From NCBI RefSeq assembly GCF_011008845.1, contig NZ_JAAIWM010000010.1, forward strand, positions 1 to 64,000: a DNA stretch of 64,000 nucleotides, in the 5' to 3' direction. The notes below the pieces were generated by a model. The model saw only the letters and a program-made list of their open reading frames with translations, had not been told where the DNA came from and searched no databases. A program made the position numbers and the translations under genes. The number at the start of each line of letters is the position of its first letter. Positions within the stretch are counted from its first letter, which is position 1. Shown in pieces: positions 1 through 7,656 of this stretch. Source of the stretch: Bacillus mesophilus (GTDB lineage Bacteria; Bacillota; Bacilli; Bacillales; SA4).

Positions 1-97
<97 letters not shown>

Positions 98-148
98 TAT
101 CTTATTTCATATAGCTAGAGGTAGCATATAGAAATACACTTTTATTAT

Positions 149-223
149 TCCACCATAGCTCAGCGGTAGAGCATTCGGCTGTTAACCGAAGGGTCGTAGG
201 TTCGAATCCTACTGGTGGAGCCA
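149..223 (+). tRNA. tRNA-Asn(GTT)
   Basis: A full cloverleaf can be drawn. The acceptor arm TCCACCA pairs with TGGTGGA, the anticodon loop is CTGTTAA (anticodon GTT), the T arm is GTAGG-TTCGAAT-CCTAC, and CCA is encoded. Confidence 0.97.
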
Positions 224-224
224 T

Positions 225-301
225 GCTTCCATAGCTCAGTCAGGTAGAGCACTTCCATGGTAAGGAAGAGGTCACCGGTTCGAGCCCGGTTGGAAGCTCC
301 A
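225..301 (+). tRNA. tRNA-Thr(GGT)
   Basis: The cloverleaf starts one base after tRNA-Asn. The acceptor GCTTCCA pairs with TGGAAGC, the anticodon stem CTTCC/GGAAG encloses ATGGTAA (anticodon GGT), and CCA is encoded after discriminator T. Confidence 0.96.
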
Positions 302-313
302 GAGTTTGATTGA

Positions 314-385
314 GGCCCATTGGTCAAGCGGTTAAGACACCGCCCTTTCACGGCGGTAACACGGGTTCGAATCCCGTATGGGTCA
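314..385 (+). tRNA. tRNA-Glu(TTC)
   Basis: The acceptor GGCCCAT pairs with ATGGGTC with one G-T pair. The anticodon loop CTTTCAC gives anticodon TTC. The genome reads TCA after discriminator A, so CCA must be added after transcription, unlike its upstream neighbours. Confidence 0.95.
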
Positions 386-448
386 TCACGATGGGAGATG
401 TAAAAGTTTGTTAAAAAAACTCACTTTTACCTCTCTCTTTCCTTTAAT

Positions 449-524
449 GGAGGATTAGCTCAGCTGGGAGAGCACCTGCCTTACAAGCAGGGGGTCGGCG
501 GTTCGATCCCGTCATCCTCCACCA
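449..524 (+). tRNA. tRNA-Val(TAC)
   Basis: The acceptor GGAGGAT pairs with ATCCTCC, the anticodon stem CCTGC/GCAGG encloses CTTACAA (anticodon TAC), and CCA is encoded. Confidence 0.96.
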
Positions 525-582
525 TAGATTTTTCACGTTAGTGAAAATATCTTACCTTATAAGTTGTATTAGAAATACATAT

Positions 583-657
583 TGGGCTATAGCCAAGCGG
601 TAAGGCAACGGACTTTGACTCCGTCATGCGTTGGTTCGAATCCAGCTAGCCCAGCCA
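583..657 (+). tRNA. tRNA-Gln(TTG)
   Basis: The acceptor TGGGCTA pairs with TAGCCCA, the anticodon stem ACGGA/TCCGT encloses CTTTGAC (anticodon TTG), and CCA is encoded. Confidence 0.96.
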
Positions 658-663
658 TTTTTT

Positions 664-689
664 AAGCCATTAGCTCAGTCGGTAGAGCA
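664..689 (+). pseudogene. 5' fragment of a second tRNA-Lys
   Basis: Bases 665-689 are identical to 790-814, the acceptor 5' strand and D arm of the intact tRNA-Lys 125 bases downstream. The first tRNA base is A instead of G. After base 689 the sequence diverges and no anticodon arm, T arm or acceptor 3' strand follows, so this is a truncated tRNA copy. Bases 690-788 hold nothing else I recognise. Confidence 0.85.
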
Positions 690-788
690 CGATCGAGTAG
701 GCTTCAATGAATGATCATCAGCGTACCAATCTGTGATTGGGATGTCTATAGCTAAAGTGAAATTTAGCTCGAACAATTTCTTTTATAT

Positions 789-861
789 GAGCCATTAGCT
801 CAGTCGGTAGAGCATCTGACTTTTAATCAGAGGGTCGAAGGTTCGAGTCCTTCATGGCTCA
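789..861 (+). tRNA. tRNA-Lys(TTT)
   Basis: The acceptor GAGCCAT pairs with ATGGCTC, the anticodon stem TCTGA/TCAGA encloses CTTTTAA (anticodon TTT), and the T arm is GAAGG/CCTTC. The genome reads TCA after the discriminator, so CCA is not encoded. It is the last tRNA of the cluster. Confidence 0.96.
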
Positions 862-866
862 TCACG

Positions 867-896
867 AAAAGCAAGAATCCTTTCTTGCTTTTTTTA
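867..896 (+). terminator. Terminator of the rRNA-tRNA transcript
   Basis: AAAAGCAAG (867-875) pairs with CTTGCTTTT (884-892) and a T run follows. It lies directly after tRNA-Lys and ends the cluster. Confidence 0.85.
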
Positions 897-1050
897 TTTG
901 TGTAAAAATGTTTTATATTTAGTTGTTTACTATGAAGATAAAAATAAAAGAGTTTTTTATCATTCTTCCTGAGAAATTTAACTCTAAGTCACTATTTTAG
1001 AGGTAGAGCTTTCAATCTAAAAGCGAATATATATACATAATTATGTCGAG

Positions 1051-1080
1051 TTGAGTCATTGCTATGTTTAACGATAAAAT
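1051..1080 (+). promoter_or_regulatory. Possible SigA promoter of rocF
   Basis: TTGAGT (1051-1056) and TAAAAT (1075-1080) are separated by 18 bases, 33 bases before the start codon. I found no clear SigL -24/-12 pair. The rest of 897-1113 shows nothing else recognisable. Confidence 0.35.
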
Positions 1081-1113
1081 AGAGTTAGAGAAAATAATGG
1101 GGGGAATTATAAA

Positions 1114-2019
1114 ATGGATAAAAAACAAATGTCAATTGTCGGAGTTCCAATGGACTTAGGTCAAGCACGTCGTGGTGTAGATATGGGACCGAGTGGAATC
1201 AGATATGCTGGTGTCGTAGAGCGTTTAGAGGAATTAAATTACGAGATCGATGACTTAGGAGATATTCAAATAGGTCGACCTGAGCGTTTATCAGTAAAAT
1301 CAGTAGATAACCTTAGAAACTTAAAGGCAGTTGCAGAGGCAAGTGAAACATTAGCAAATACTGTCGGAGAGATTATCTCCAATGGTCGTTTTCCATTAGT
1401 ACTAGGGGGAGATCATAGTATTGCAATCGGTACACTAGCAGGTGTTTCTAAGCATTATGAAAACTTAGGAGTCATTTGGTATGATGCACATGGAGACTTA
1501 AATACTGCTGAGACATCACCATCCGGAAATATACATGGGATGCCACTAGCAGCTAGTCTTGGTATCGGTCATCCTACTTTAACAAACATTGGTGGTTACT
1601 GCCCTAAGGTTAAACCGGAAAATATCGTTATTATTGGTGCTAGATCACTAGATGATGGTGAAAAGGTTCTTATAAAAGAAAAAGGTATTAAGGTATATAC
1701 CATGCATGAAATTGATCGTATGGGTATGACAGCTGTCATGGAAGAAACCATTAAATATCTATCGGAGCGCACGGACGGGGTTCATTTATCGCTAGATTTA
1801 GATGGTTTAGATCCACATGACGCACCAGGTGTAGGAACTCCTGTTATTGGGGGGATTAGCTACCGTGAAAGCCATTTAGCGATGGAGATGTTAGAAGAAG
1901 CAAAATTAATTACGTCAGCAGAATTTGTTGAGGTTAACCCAATATTAGATGATAAAAATAAAACTGCCTCTGTAGCAGTTGCATTAATGGGCTCTTTATT
2001 TGGAGAAAAACTAAAATAA
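1114..2019 (+). CDS. rocF: Arginase
   Basis: A 301-residue ureohydrolase that splits L-arginine into ornithine and urea in the cytoplasm. The binuclear manganese site is visible as GGDHS (98-102), DAHGD (124-128) and the SLDLDGLDP block with Asp228 and Asp230. Length matches the hexameric Bacillus arginases. ATG follows a GGGGGG ribosome binding site. It is a single-gene unit between the tRNA cluster and sigW; rocD and rocE are not beside it. Agmatinase is the main alternative in this fold, but the arginase-type GGDHSIAIG context and the neighbouring sigW, as in Bacillus, favour RocF. Confidence 0.95.
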   Translation: MDKKQMSIVGVPMDLGQARRGVDMGPSGIRYAGVVERLEELNYEIDDLGDIQIGRPERLSVKSVDNLRNLKAVAEASETLANTVGEIISNGRFPLVLGGDHSIAIGTLAGVSKHYENLGVIWYDAHGDLNTAETSPSGNIHGMPLAASLGIGHPTLTNIGGYCPKVKPENIVIIGARSLDDGEKVLIKEKGIKVYTMHEIDRMGMTAVMEETIKYLSERTDGVHLSLDLDGLDPHDAPGVGTPVIGGISYRESHLAMEMLEEAKLITSAEFVEVNPILDDKNKTASVAVALMGSLFGEKLK

Positions 2020-2031
2020 AATAGATCAATT

Positions 2032-2066
2032 AAAAACAGTAAACTATAAAAGTTTACTGTTTTTTA
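2032..2066 (+). terminator. Convergent terminator after rocF
   Basis: AAAAACAGTAAACT (2032-2045) pairs with AGTTTACTGTTTTT (2051-2064). The T runs on both strands suit the convergent rocF and the small gene on the minus strand, whose stop codon lies inside the hairpin. Confidence 0.85.
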
Positions 2067-2212
2067 TATTCTTCATAATTATTTAAGATAGTATCAAGAG
2101 TTACACTGGCTTTAACCACTTCAGGTGAAGACAAAGCAGACTTTGAAGCTAGCTCAAGGAGTTCCTTTCGGGATTTTTCAATACTAGCAATATACATAGT
2201 TTCTTTTGACAT
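2054..2212 (-). CDS. Spo0E-family small phosphatase
   Basis: A 52-codon reading frame on the minus strand. The start ATG at 2212 is preceded by AAAGGA at good spacing; an in-frame ATG nine bases earlier overlaps that site. The product starts MSKETMYIASIEKSRKELLE and has the two-helix layout of Spo0E-like proteins, with the signature S-x-x-L-D-x-x-L (SVTLDTIL) near residue 40. Members dephosphorylate Spo0A~P and delay sporulation. The small size and the family fit make this a likely real gene that length-limited gene calling would miss. Target specificity cannot be read from the sequence. Confidence 0.8.
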   Translation of the reverse strand: MSKETMYIASIEKSRKELLELASKSALSSPEVVKASVTLDTILNNYEEYKKQ

Positions 2213-2323
2213 GGTCTTCATCCTTTCAATATTTATTTTGTCCTTTCTTTTCTATATCCAATATTTTAAACTTTTAAACATTTATTGACTATTTATTGTT
2301 AAAATAAAAAAGGAAAATTTTTT

Positions 2324-2349
2324 TGAAACCTTTTCTAATTATTTTCGTA
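2324..2349 (+). promoter_or_regulatory. SigW autoregulatory promoter
   Basis: TGAAAC (2324-2329), a 16-base spacer and CGTA (2346-2349) match the B. subtilis SigW consensus exactly, 37 bases before sigW. The AT-rich stretch just upstream is typical of this promoter class. Confidence 0.93.
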
Positions 2350-2386
2350 TAGAATAGAAGCCGCAATGAGCGCGGGGGTAAAATGA

Positions 2387-2950
2387 ATGGAGACACTTAT
2401 AAAAAATAGAATTAAGCAAGTTAAAGCTGGAGATCAAAATGCTTATAGCGAGATTGTAGAGATCTATAAGGATAAGGTATTTCAATTATGTTATCGGATG
2501 ATTGGGAATATCCATGAAGCAGAAGATCTTGCGCAAGAAGCTTTTATTCGAGCCTATATCAATATAGATAGCTATCACATGGACAAAAAGTTTTCAACTT
2601 GGTTATATCGAATAGCGACGAACCTATCTATTGATAGAATCAGGAAGAAGAAGCCGGATGTGTTTTTAGATGCAGAAGTTAAGGGTACCGATGGGTTAAC
2701 GATGTATTCTCAGCTTGCGGCAGAGGGGAATACACCTGAGGACGAAGTAGAAAGCCTAGAGCTTCAGCAAACAGTACAAGAAGAGATTCTGAAGTTGCCG
2801 GATAAATATAGAGCGGTAATCGTATTAAAATACATTGAAGAATTGTCTTTGAAGGAGATTAGTCATATATTGGACCTTCCCATTAGTACCATAAAAACTC
2901 GAATGCATCGGGGAAGAGAAGCACTTAGAAAAACATTAAAAGAAGTTTAG
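2387..2950 (+). CDS. sigW: ECF RNA polymerase sigma factor SigW
   Basis: A 187-residue extracytoplasmic-function sigma factor. Region 2 is visible as the stretch around DLAQEAFIRAYINI and the RIATNLSIDRIRKKKP block. Region 4 contains the helix-turn-helix SLKEISHILDLPISTIKTRM. SigW drives genes for resistance to membrane-active antibiotics and envelope stress. It is followed after 18 bases by its anti-sigma gene and is preceded by a perfect SigW promoter, so it is autoregulated. Neighbours cdaA and glmM are the same as in B. subtilis. Confidence 0.95.
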   Translation: METLIKNRIKQVKAGDQNAYSEIVEIYKDKVFQLCYRMIGNIHEAEDLAQEAFIRAYINIDSYHMDKKFSTWLYRIATNLSIDRIRKKKPDVFLDAEVKGTDGLTMYSQLAAEGNTPEDEVESLELQQTVQEEILKLPDKYRAVIVLKYIEELSLKEISHILDLPISTIKTRMHRGREALRKTLKEV

Positions 2951-2968
2951 AGTGAGGTGAGTAGAGGT

Positions 2969-3589
2969 ATGAATTGCGATTCTAAATACGTTGAATATAT
3001 GCATGATTATTTGGATGAGGATTTGTCCAAAGAACATGAAAAAGAATTAAGAGATCATTTAGCAGAATGTCAGGATTGTCATCAGCATTTTCATGAATTA
3101 AAAAAGACCCTTGCACTCGTACAAAGTACTTCACATATACATGCCCCGTCAAACTTCACCGAAAAGCTAATGGCAAGACTTCCTCAGGAGAAGAAAACAG
3201 TGAAGGTAAAAAGGTGGTTAAAGGTTCATCCGTTATTTACAGCAGCTGCTGTATTTAGCTTTCTAATGATGGGTAGCTTATTTACGATGTGGAGTGGAGA
3301 TCAAGAGTTGGTGGTATCTAAACACCCAAACCTTCGAATTGAAGAAAATACAGTTATTGTTCCTAAAGGAACTGTAATAGATGGTGATTTAGTCGTGAAA
3401 AATGGTGATCTTAAAATTGAGGGAGAAATTAGAGGAGATGTAACTGTTATCAATGGAAATCAATACTTGGCATCTGCAGGAACAGTTACAGGTGAAGTGG
3501 AAGAGATAGATCAGATGTTTGAATGGATTTGGCATCATATTAAAAAGGGCGTTAAGGAAACTGTAAGTGTGTTTTCATCATCTAATTAA
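2969..3589 (+). CDS. rsiW: Anti-sigma-W factor RsiW
   Basis: About 206 residues. The N-terminal zinc-binding anti-sigma domain carries HLAECQDCHQHF, the H-x3-C-x2-C motif. A single membrane segment (roughly 85-105) is followed by an extracytoplasmic region. It holds SigW at the membrane until two-step proteolysis, started by PrsW and continued by RasP, releases it; that mechanism is known for the family and not visible here. I chose ATG 2969 because GAGGTG lies nine bases before it and the product then starts MNC, like MSC in known RsiW. A GTG at 2957 is in frame but lacks a spaced site. Confidence 0.93.
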   Translation: MNCDSKYVEYMHDYLDEDLSKEHEKELRDHLAECQDCHQHFHELKKTLALVQSTSHIHAPSNFTEKLMARLPQEKKTVKVKRWLKVHPLFTAAAVFSFLMMGSLFTMWSGDQELVVSKHPNLRIEENTVIVPKGTVIDGDLVVKNGDLKIEGEIRGDVTVINGNQYLASAGTVTGEVEEIDQMFEWIWHHIKKGVKETVSVFSSSN

Positions 3590-3620
3590 GGGGCCATCAA
3601 TTATAGATGGCTCCTCTTAT
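3588..3620 (+). terminator. Terminator-like hairpin after rsiW
   Basis: GGCCATC and GATGGCTCC enclose a seven-base loop right after the rsiW stop. Only a short pyrimidine tract follows, so strength is uncertain. Bases 3621-3810 show nothing else clear. Confidence 0.5.
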
Positions 3621-3810
3621 GTCTTAAATAAGTAATATGGTATAATGTATTTGGAAAATAATATTAACATGAATACTTTAGAAGAGTTAATCTCAGATGA
3701 GGTTTTCTTTCTTTCATTTGTCATACATAAATTTTAAAATTCATTTTTACATTTTTAAAAGCAGCCTGTTATCGAATCTCTAATAAATTTAAAATGAAGG
3801 AAGTGTAAGA

Positions 3811-4632
3811 ATGTCAGTAGGAGAATTCCCAATCCTAAATTACTTAGGTAACATCATAGACATTCTCCTTGTCTGGTTTGTTATATATAAGCTCATTATG
3901 GTTGTCAGGGGAACAAAGGCGGTACAGCTATTAAAGGGAATCACCGTGATCATCGTAGTTCGAATCTTAAGTAGCTTTTTAGGACTACATACATTACAGT
4001 GGTTGATGGATCAAGCTTTAACATGGGGATTTTTGGCTATCATCATTATTTTCCAACCAGAGCTTAGACGTGCATTAGAACAACTAGGACGCGGGAAAAT
4101 TTTCGCGAGAAATTCTATTGATGAAGAAGAAGAGCAAGTACAACAGATAGATGCGATTATAAAAGCAACCTTTTATATGGCAAAGCGTCGTATAGGTGCT
4201 TTACTCTCTATTGAGCGAGAAACAGGTATGGGTGATTATATCGAGACAGGAATCCCATTAAACGCAAAGGTTACGTCTGAATTATTAATCAATATCTTTA
4301 TCCCAAATACCCCTTTGCATGATGGAGCTGTGATTATCCAAAAGCAACAAGTTGCTGCGGCTGCTTGCTATTTACCTCTTTCAGAAAGTCCTTTTATTTC
4401 AAAGGAACTAGGGACAAGGCACCGAGCCGCACTAGGTATAAGTGAGGTTACAGATAGTATTACTATTGCGGTTTCAGAAGAAACGGGAAGTGTATCCTTG
4501 ACGAAGAACGGTGAACTACATCGAGATATCACTCAAGAAGTGATGAAAGAGATGTTAACTAGAGAATTTTTATCACCGGCAAAGACAAACTCATCACCTC
4601 TTTGGACTTGGAGGGTGAAGAAAAATGGATAA
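3811..4632 (+). CDS. cdaA: Diadenylate cyclase CdaA
   Basis: A 273-residue membrane protein that makes c-di-AMP from two ATP. Three membrane segments fill residues 10-80, followed by a DAC domain with DGA (171-173) and RHR (203-205), the two catalytic motifs. c-di-AMP is essential in Bacillus and controls potassium uptake and wall homeostasis. The start ATG has GAAGGAAG upstream. It overlaps cdaR by eight bases, and with glmM forms the conserved cdaA-cdaR-glmM operon; CdaR and GlmM both bind and modulate the cyclase. Confidence 0.96.
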   Translation: MSVGEFPILNYLGNIIDILLVWFVIYKLIMVVRGTKAVQLLKGITVIIVVRILSSFLGLHTLQWLMDQALTWGFLAIIIIFQPELRRALEQLGRGKIFARNSIDEEEEQVQQIDAIIKATFYMAKRRIGALLSIERETGMGDYIETGIPLNAKVTSELLINIFIPNTPLHDGAVIIQKQQVAAAACYLPLSESPFISKELGTRHRAALGISEVTDSITIAVSEETGSVSLTKNGELHRDITQEVMKEMLTREFLSPAKTNSSPLWTWRVKKNG

Positions 4633-5857
4633 GTTTATGAACAATCGTTGGTTTATGAGAATAATCGCATTAATGCTAGCGCTCATGCTATATACTTCCG
4701 TAAATATTGAAACACAAACACAGCAAACAGATCCTTTTTCATTCCCAGTTGTTACATCCGAAACAGAAACACTCACAGAAATACCACTTGAAGCTTATTA
4801 TGATAGTGATAAATATGTAGTAACGGGGTTACCACAACAAGTGTCAGTAACTTTAGAGGGACCTAGAAGTGCTGTTCAACCTGTGAAATTACAACGTTCA
4901 ATTGAGGTATTTGTTAATTTAGAAAACCTTGAGCCAGGTACTCACCAGGTTCAGGTTCAATATAGAGATGTAACTGATACAGTAGATGTTACCATTAATC
5001 CTACATTTGTGACTGTTACGATTCATGAAAGGGTCGAGAAGGAATTTTCAGTTGAAGTAGATTATATCAATGAATTAGAGGAAGGTTACACTCTAGATGA
5101 GGCCATCATAAGCCCCAAAAATGTAAAGGTTGTTGGGGCAAAAGATCAGGTAGATCGAATTGCCTTGGTTAAGGCGATTGTTGATTTACAAGGAGCTAGT
5201 GAAAAAATTGATACAGAGGCAACAGTTGCTGTTTATGATAGCGATGGAAACAGGTTATCTGTTGAGGTTGAACCAGAGGTTGTCTCTGTTGAAGTAAATA
5301 TTTTAAGTCCTAATAAGATAGTCCCAATATCCTTCATATCACAAGGAAATGTAGAAGATGGATTTAGTGTTGTCGCTATAGAAACCCCAATAAATGAGCT
5401 CACCATTTTTGGACCTAAAGAAGTCATTGATAAAATTGAAGCTATAGAAAATATTGAGGTTGATGTTTCAGGAGTAGTTGCAGATACCACACTCAATGTT
5501 GAAATACCAATTCCAAAGGGTGTAGAGGATCTTGTACCAAAAACCGTTCCAGTTGTCGTAAAAGTTGAGCGGAATGAAATACGTACGTTAACCAATCTCC
5601 CGATCAAAGTGATTGGTTTACCTACTGCACTTAAGGGAGGGTTTTTATCCCCCGAAGGTGGTACGGTTAATATTGAGTTGATTGGAGCACCCTCAGTATT
5701 GACAGAAGTTGATGAAACAGACTTAGATATATATGTTGATGTAAGTAACCTAGGCAGTGGTCAGCATGAGGTAGATATATCGGTAAATGGACCAACAAAT
5801 GTGAAATGGAGTCTTTCTACTAATAAGGCAACTGTAGATATAACAAATAACGAATGA
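4625..5857 (+). CDS. cdaR: CdaA regulatory protein, YbbR-domain
   Basis: A 410-residue protein with one N-terminal membrane anchor (about 8-26) and an extracytoplasmic part made of four repeated beta-rich YbbR domains, seen as recurring V-x-V-x-G-x-x-x-x-V units at roughly 75-, 80- and 85-residue spacing. It regulates CdaA through contact at the membrane. The start lies inside the end of cdaA, which points to translational coupling, and glmM follows after 28 bases. Confidence 0.93.
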   Translation: MDKFMNNRWFMRIIALMLALMLYTSVNIETQTQQTDPFSFPVVTSETETLTEIPLEAYYDSDKYVVTGLPQQVSVTLEGPRSAVQPVKLQRSIEVFVNLENLEPGTHQVQVQYRDVTDTVDVTINPTFVTVTIHERVEKEFSVEVDYINELEEGYTLDEAIISPKNVKVVGAKDQVDRIALVKAIVDLQGASEKIDTEATVAVYDSDGNRLSVEVEPEVVSVEVNILSPNKIVPISFISQGNVEDGFSVVAIETPINELTIFGPKEVIDKIEAIENIEVDVSGVVADTTLNVEIPIPKGVEDLVPKTVPVVVKVERNEIRTLTNLPIKVIGLPTALKGGFLSPEGGTVNIELIGAPSVLTEVDETDLDIYVDVSNLGSGQHEVDISVNGPTNVKWSLSTNKATVDITNNE

Positions 5858-5885
5858 AGATAGTCCATGAAGGAGCGAATATATA

Positions 5886-7232
5886 ATGGGTAAATATTTT
5901 GGTACTGATGGAGTACGTGGAATTGCAAATAGTCAGTTAACACCTGAATTAGCCTTTAAACTAGGACGTTTTGGTGGATATGTACTAACAAAAGATAAAC
6001 AGCGTCCGAAAGTATTAATTGGAAGAGACACTCGTATATCGGGTCATATGTTAGAAGGAGCATTAGTTGCTGGACTTTTGTCTATCGGGGCGGAAGTTAT
6101 GCGTTTAGGTGTCATCTCGACTCCAGGGGTCGCATATTTAACAAAAGCGTTGGGAGCACAAGCTGGAGTAATGATATCAGCTTCACATAACCCTGTAGAG
6201 GATAATGGGATTAAGTTTTTTGGAGCAGATGGCTTCAAGCTCTCAGATGAACAGGAAAAAGAAATAGAAGGCCTACTAGATCAAGAGGTAGATACTCTAC
6301 CTCGACCAATAGGTGGAGACCTCGGTCAAGTTAATGATTATTTTGAAGGCGGCCAAAAATATTTACAATATCTAAAACAAACAGTTGATGATGATTTCTC
6401 TGGCCTTCATGTGGCACTAGATTGCGCGCATGGCGCAACTTCATCTCTTGCTATGCATTTGTTTGCTGATTTAGATGCTGACATCTCTACTATGGGAAAT
6501 TCGCCGAACGGTTTAAATATTAACGATGGTGTTGGGTCAACACATCCAGAGAAGCTAGCGAGTATGGTAATTGAAAAGAATGCCGATGTCGGCCTTGCGT
6601 TTGACGGAGATGGAGATCGATTGATTGCAGTTGACGAAAAAGGTCAGATTGTTGATGGTGACCAGATTATGTTCATCTGTGCTAAGTATATGAAGACACA
6701 AGGTAAATTAAAACACCAAACTGTAGTTTCCACAGTAATGAGTAACCTAGGGTTTTATAAAGGATTAGAAGAATCAGAAGTAAAAAGCATACAAACGGCT
6801 GTTGGAGACCGTTATGTGGTAGAAGAAATGAAAAAAGGCGGATATAACCTTGGCGGAGAGCAATCAGGCCATATCATTTTCTTAGACTATAATACGACTG
6901 GTGATGGAATGCTGTCAGCTATTCAACTTGTAAACATCATGAAACAAACTAAGAAATCACTTTCTCAGTTAGCAAGTGAAATGGTGAAGTTTCCACAAAT
7001 TTTAGTGAATGTAAAGGTTAGAGATAAATATAAAGTAATTGAAAATGAGGAAATCGTAAATACGATCAAAGAAGTTGAAGCGGGAATGAATGGAAATGGG
7101 CGCATTCTAGTGCGTCCATCAGGAACTGAGTCGCTTGTAAGAGTGATGGCAGAGGCACCTACTGAGGAAGTTTGTCGCCAAATAGTGGATAAAATAGCAG
7201 CTGTTGTCACAAAAGAAATGGGAATTGAATAG
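5886..7232 (+). CDS. glmM: Phosphoglucosamine mutase
   Basis: A 448-residue alpha-D-phosphohexomutase that converts glucosamine-6-phosphate to glucosamine-1-phosphate for UDP-GlcNAc and wall synthesis. Visible features are the active-site serine in SASHNP (98-103, Ser100), the metal loop DGDGD (240-244), the sugar loop GGEQSGH and the phosphate-binding RPSGTE near the C terminus. It ends the cdaA-cdaR-glmM operon. glmS, whose product supplies its substrate, follows as a separately regulated unit. Confidence 0.97.
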   Translation: MGKYFGTDGVRGIANSQLTPELAFKLGRFGGYVLTKDKQRPKVLIGRDTRISGHMLEGALVAGLLSIGAEVMRLGVISTPGVAYLTKALGAQAGVMISASHNPVEDNGIKFFGADGFKLSDEQEKEIEGLLDQEVDTLPRPIGGDLGQVNDYFEGGQKYLQYLKQTVDDDFSGLHVALDCAHGATSSLAMHLFADLDADISTMGNSPNGLNINDGVGSTHPEKLASMVIEKNADVGLAFDGDGDRLIAVDEKGQIVDGDQIMFICAKYMKTQGKLKHQTVVSTVMSNLGFYKGLEESEVKSIQTAVGDRYVVEEMKKGGYNLGGEQSGHIIFLDYNTTGDGMLSAIQLVNIMKQTKKSLSQLASEMVKFPQILVNVKVRDKYKVIENEEIVNTIKEVEAGMNGNGRILVRPSGTESLVRVMAEAPTEEVCRQIVDKIAAVVTKEMGIE

Positions 7233-7248
7233 AGTAATCACATAAACC

Positions 7249-7295
7249 AAAATATGCATGAGTGGAAGTGAAGGAACCTCTCATGCGTATTTTCT
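7249..7295 (+). terminator. Terminator after glmM
   Basis: AAAATATGCATGAG (7249-7262) pairs, with one mismatch, with CTCATGCGTATTTT (7279-7292), and TCTTT follows. It separates glmM from the glmS promoter. Confidence 0.6.
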
Positions 7296-7325
7296 TTATG
7301 GTTACAGTAAAATAATGGATTTTGG

Positions 7326-7354
7326 TTGACGGTCCACCTTTTTCTGTGTATGAT
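7326..7354 (+). promoter_or_regulatory. SigA promoter of glmS
   Basis: TTGACG (7326-7331), a 17-base spacer and TATGAT (7349-7354), placed about 60 bases upstream of the ribozyme core. It would start a leader RNA of about 290 bases. Confidence 0.75.
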
Positions 7355-7417
7355 TACTTTTGTGGATTTTGATTCAGAATAGAGAAAGGTGGATTGTAAG
7401 GTTTAGACTTAACTTAA

Positions 7418-7562
7418 AAGCGCCTGAACTAAACCTAAGAGAGATGGTTTAGTTGACGAGGAGGAGGCTTATCGAAGTTTCGGCGGATACCTCCCGGCTG
7501 ATGTCACAGCCGTAAATCTTTACTTAAAAACAGAGAGGTGACTTTCTGAACAAAGTGTAAGG
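7418..7562 (+). promoter_or_regulatory. glmS ribozyme (GlcN6P riboswitch)
   Basis: The conserved glmS ribozyme core is present: AGCGCCTGAACT at the 5' end with the predicted cleavage just before G7420, GTTTCGGCGGATACCTCC and CGGCTGA at 7476-7502, ACAGCCGTAAATCTTT, and the distal GTGACTTTCTGAACAAAG. When glucosamine-6-phosphate binds, the RNA cleaves itself and the downstream glmS message is degraded. This is known for the family; the sequence shows all core elements intact. Confidence 0.95.
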
Positions 7563-7569
7563 GTTTGAC

Positions 7570-7638
7570 AATGATTTAAACTTAATTAACTAAAATAAAT
7601 CATTAGAAAGGGGCATGGGGCCCCACTTCCATGCCCCT
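7570..7638 (+). other. Two hairpins between glmS ribozyme and start codon
   Basis: AATGATTTA (7570-7578) pairs perfectly with TAAATCATT (7596-7604). AGGGGCATGG (7609-7618) pairs perfectly with CCATGCCCCT (7629-7638). Neither is followed by a T run. The ribosome binding site AGGGAGGAAG (7641-7650) lies just after the second stem, which argues against simple sequestration. Confidence 0.6.
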
Positions 7639-7656
7639 CTAGGGAGGAAGTACAGT

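Noticed and set aside
160-351. A 63-codon minus-strand frame across the tRNA cluster
   Set aside because: It is antisense to tRNA-Asn, tRNA-Thr and tRNA-Glu. Its residues (RIRTYDPS-type) are a well-known artefact of translating tRNA genes backwards.
900-1113. A SigL (-24/-12) promoter for rocF
   Set aside because: No TGGCAC-N5-TTGC pair was found in the upstream region; only a weak SigA-like pair is present.
5233-5607. A 124-codon minus-strand frame inside cdaR
   Set aside because: It is a shadow of the repetitive YbbR domains. It has low-complexity Ser/Thr composition and no start signal.
7615-7656. Longer N terminus of GlmS
   Set aside because: It would begin inside the hairpin stem and put 14 residues before the catalytic Cys, which must directly follow the removed Met.
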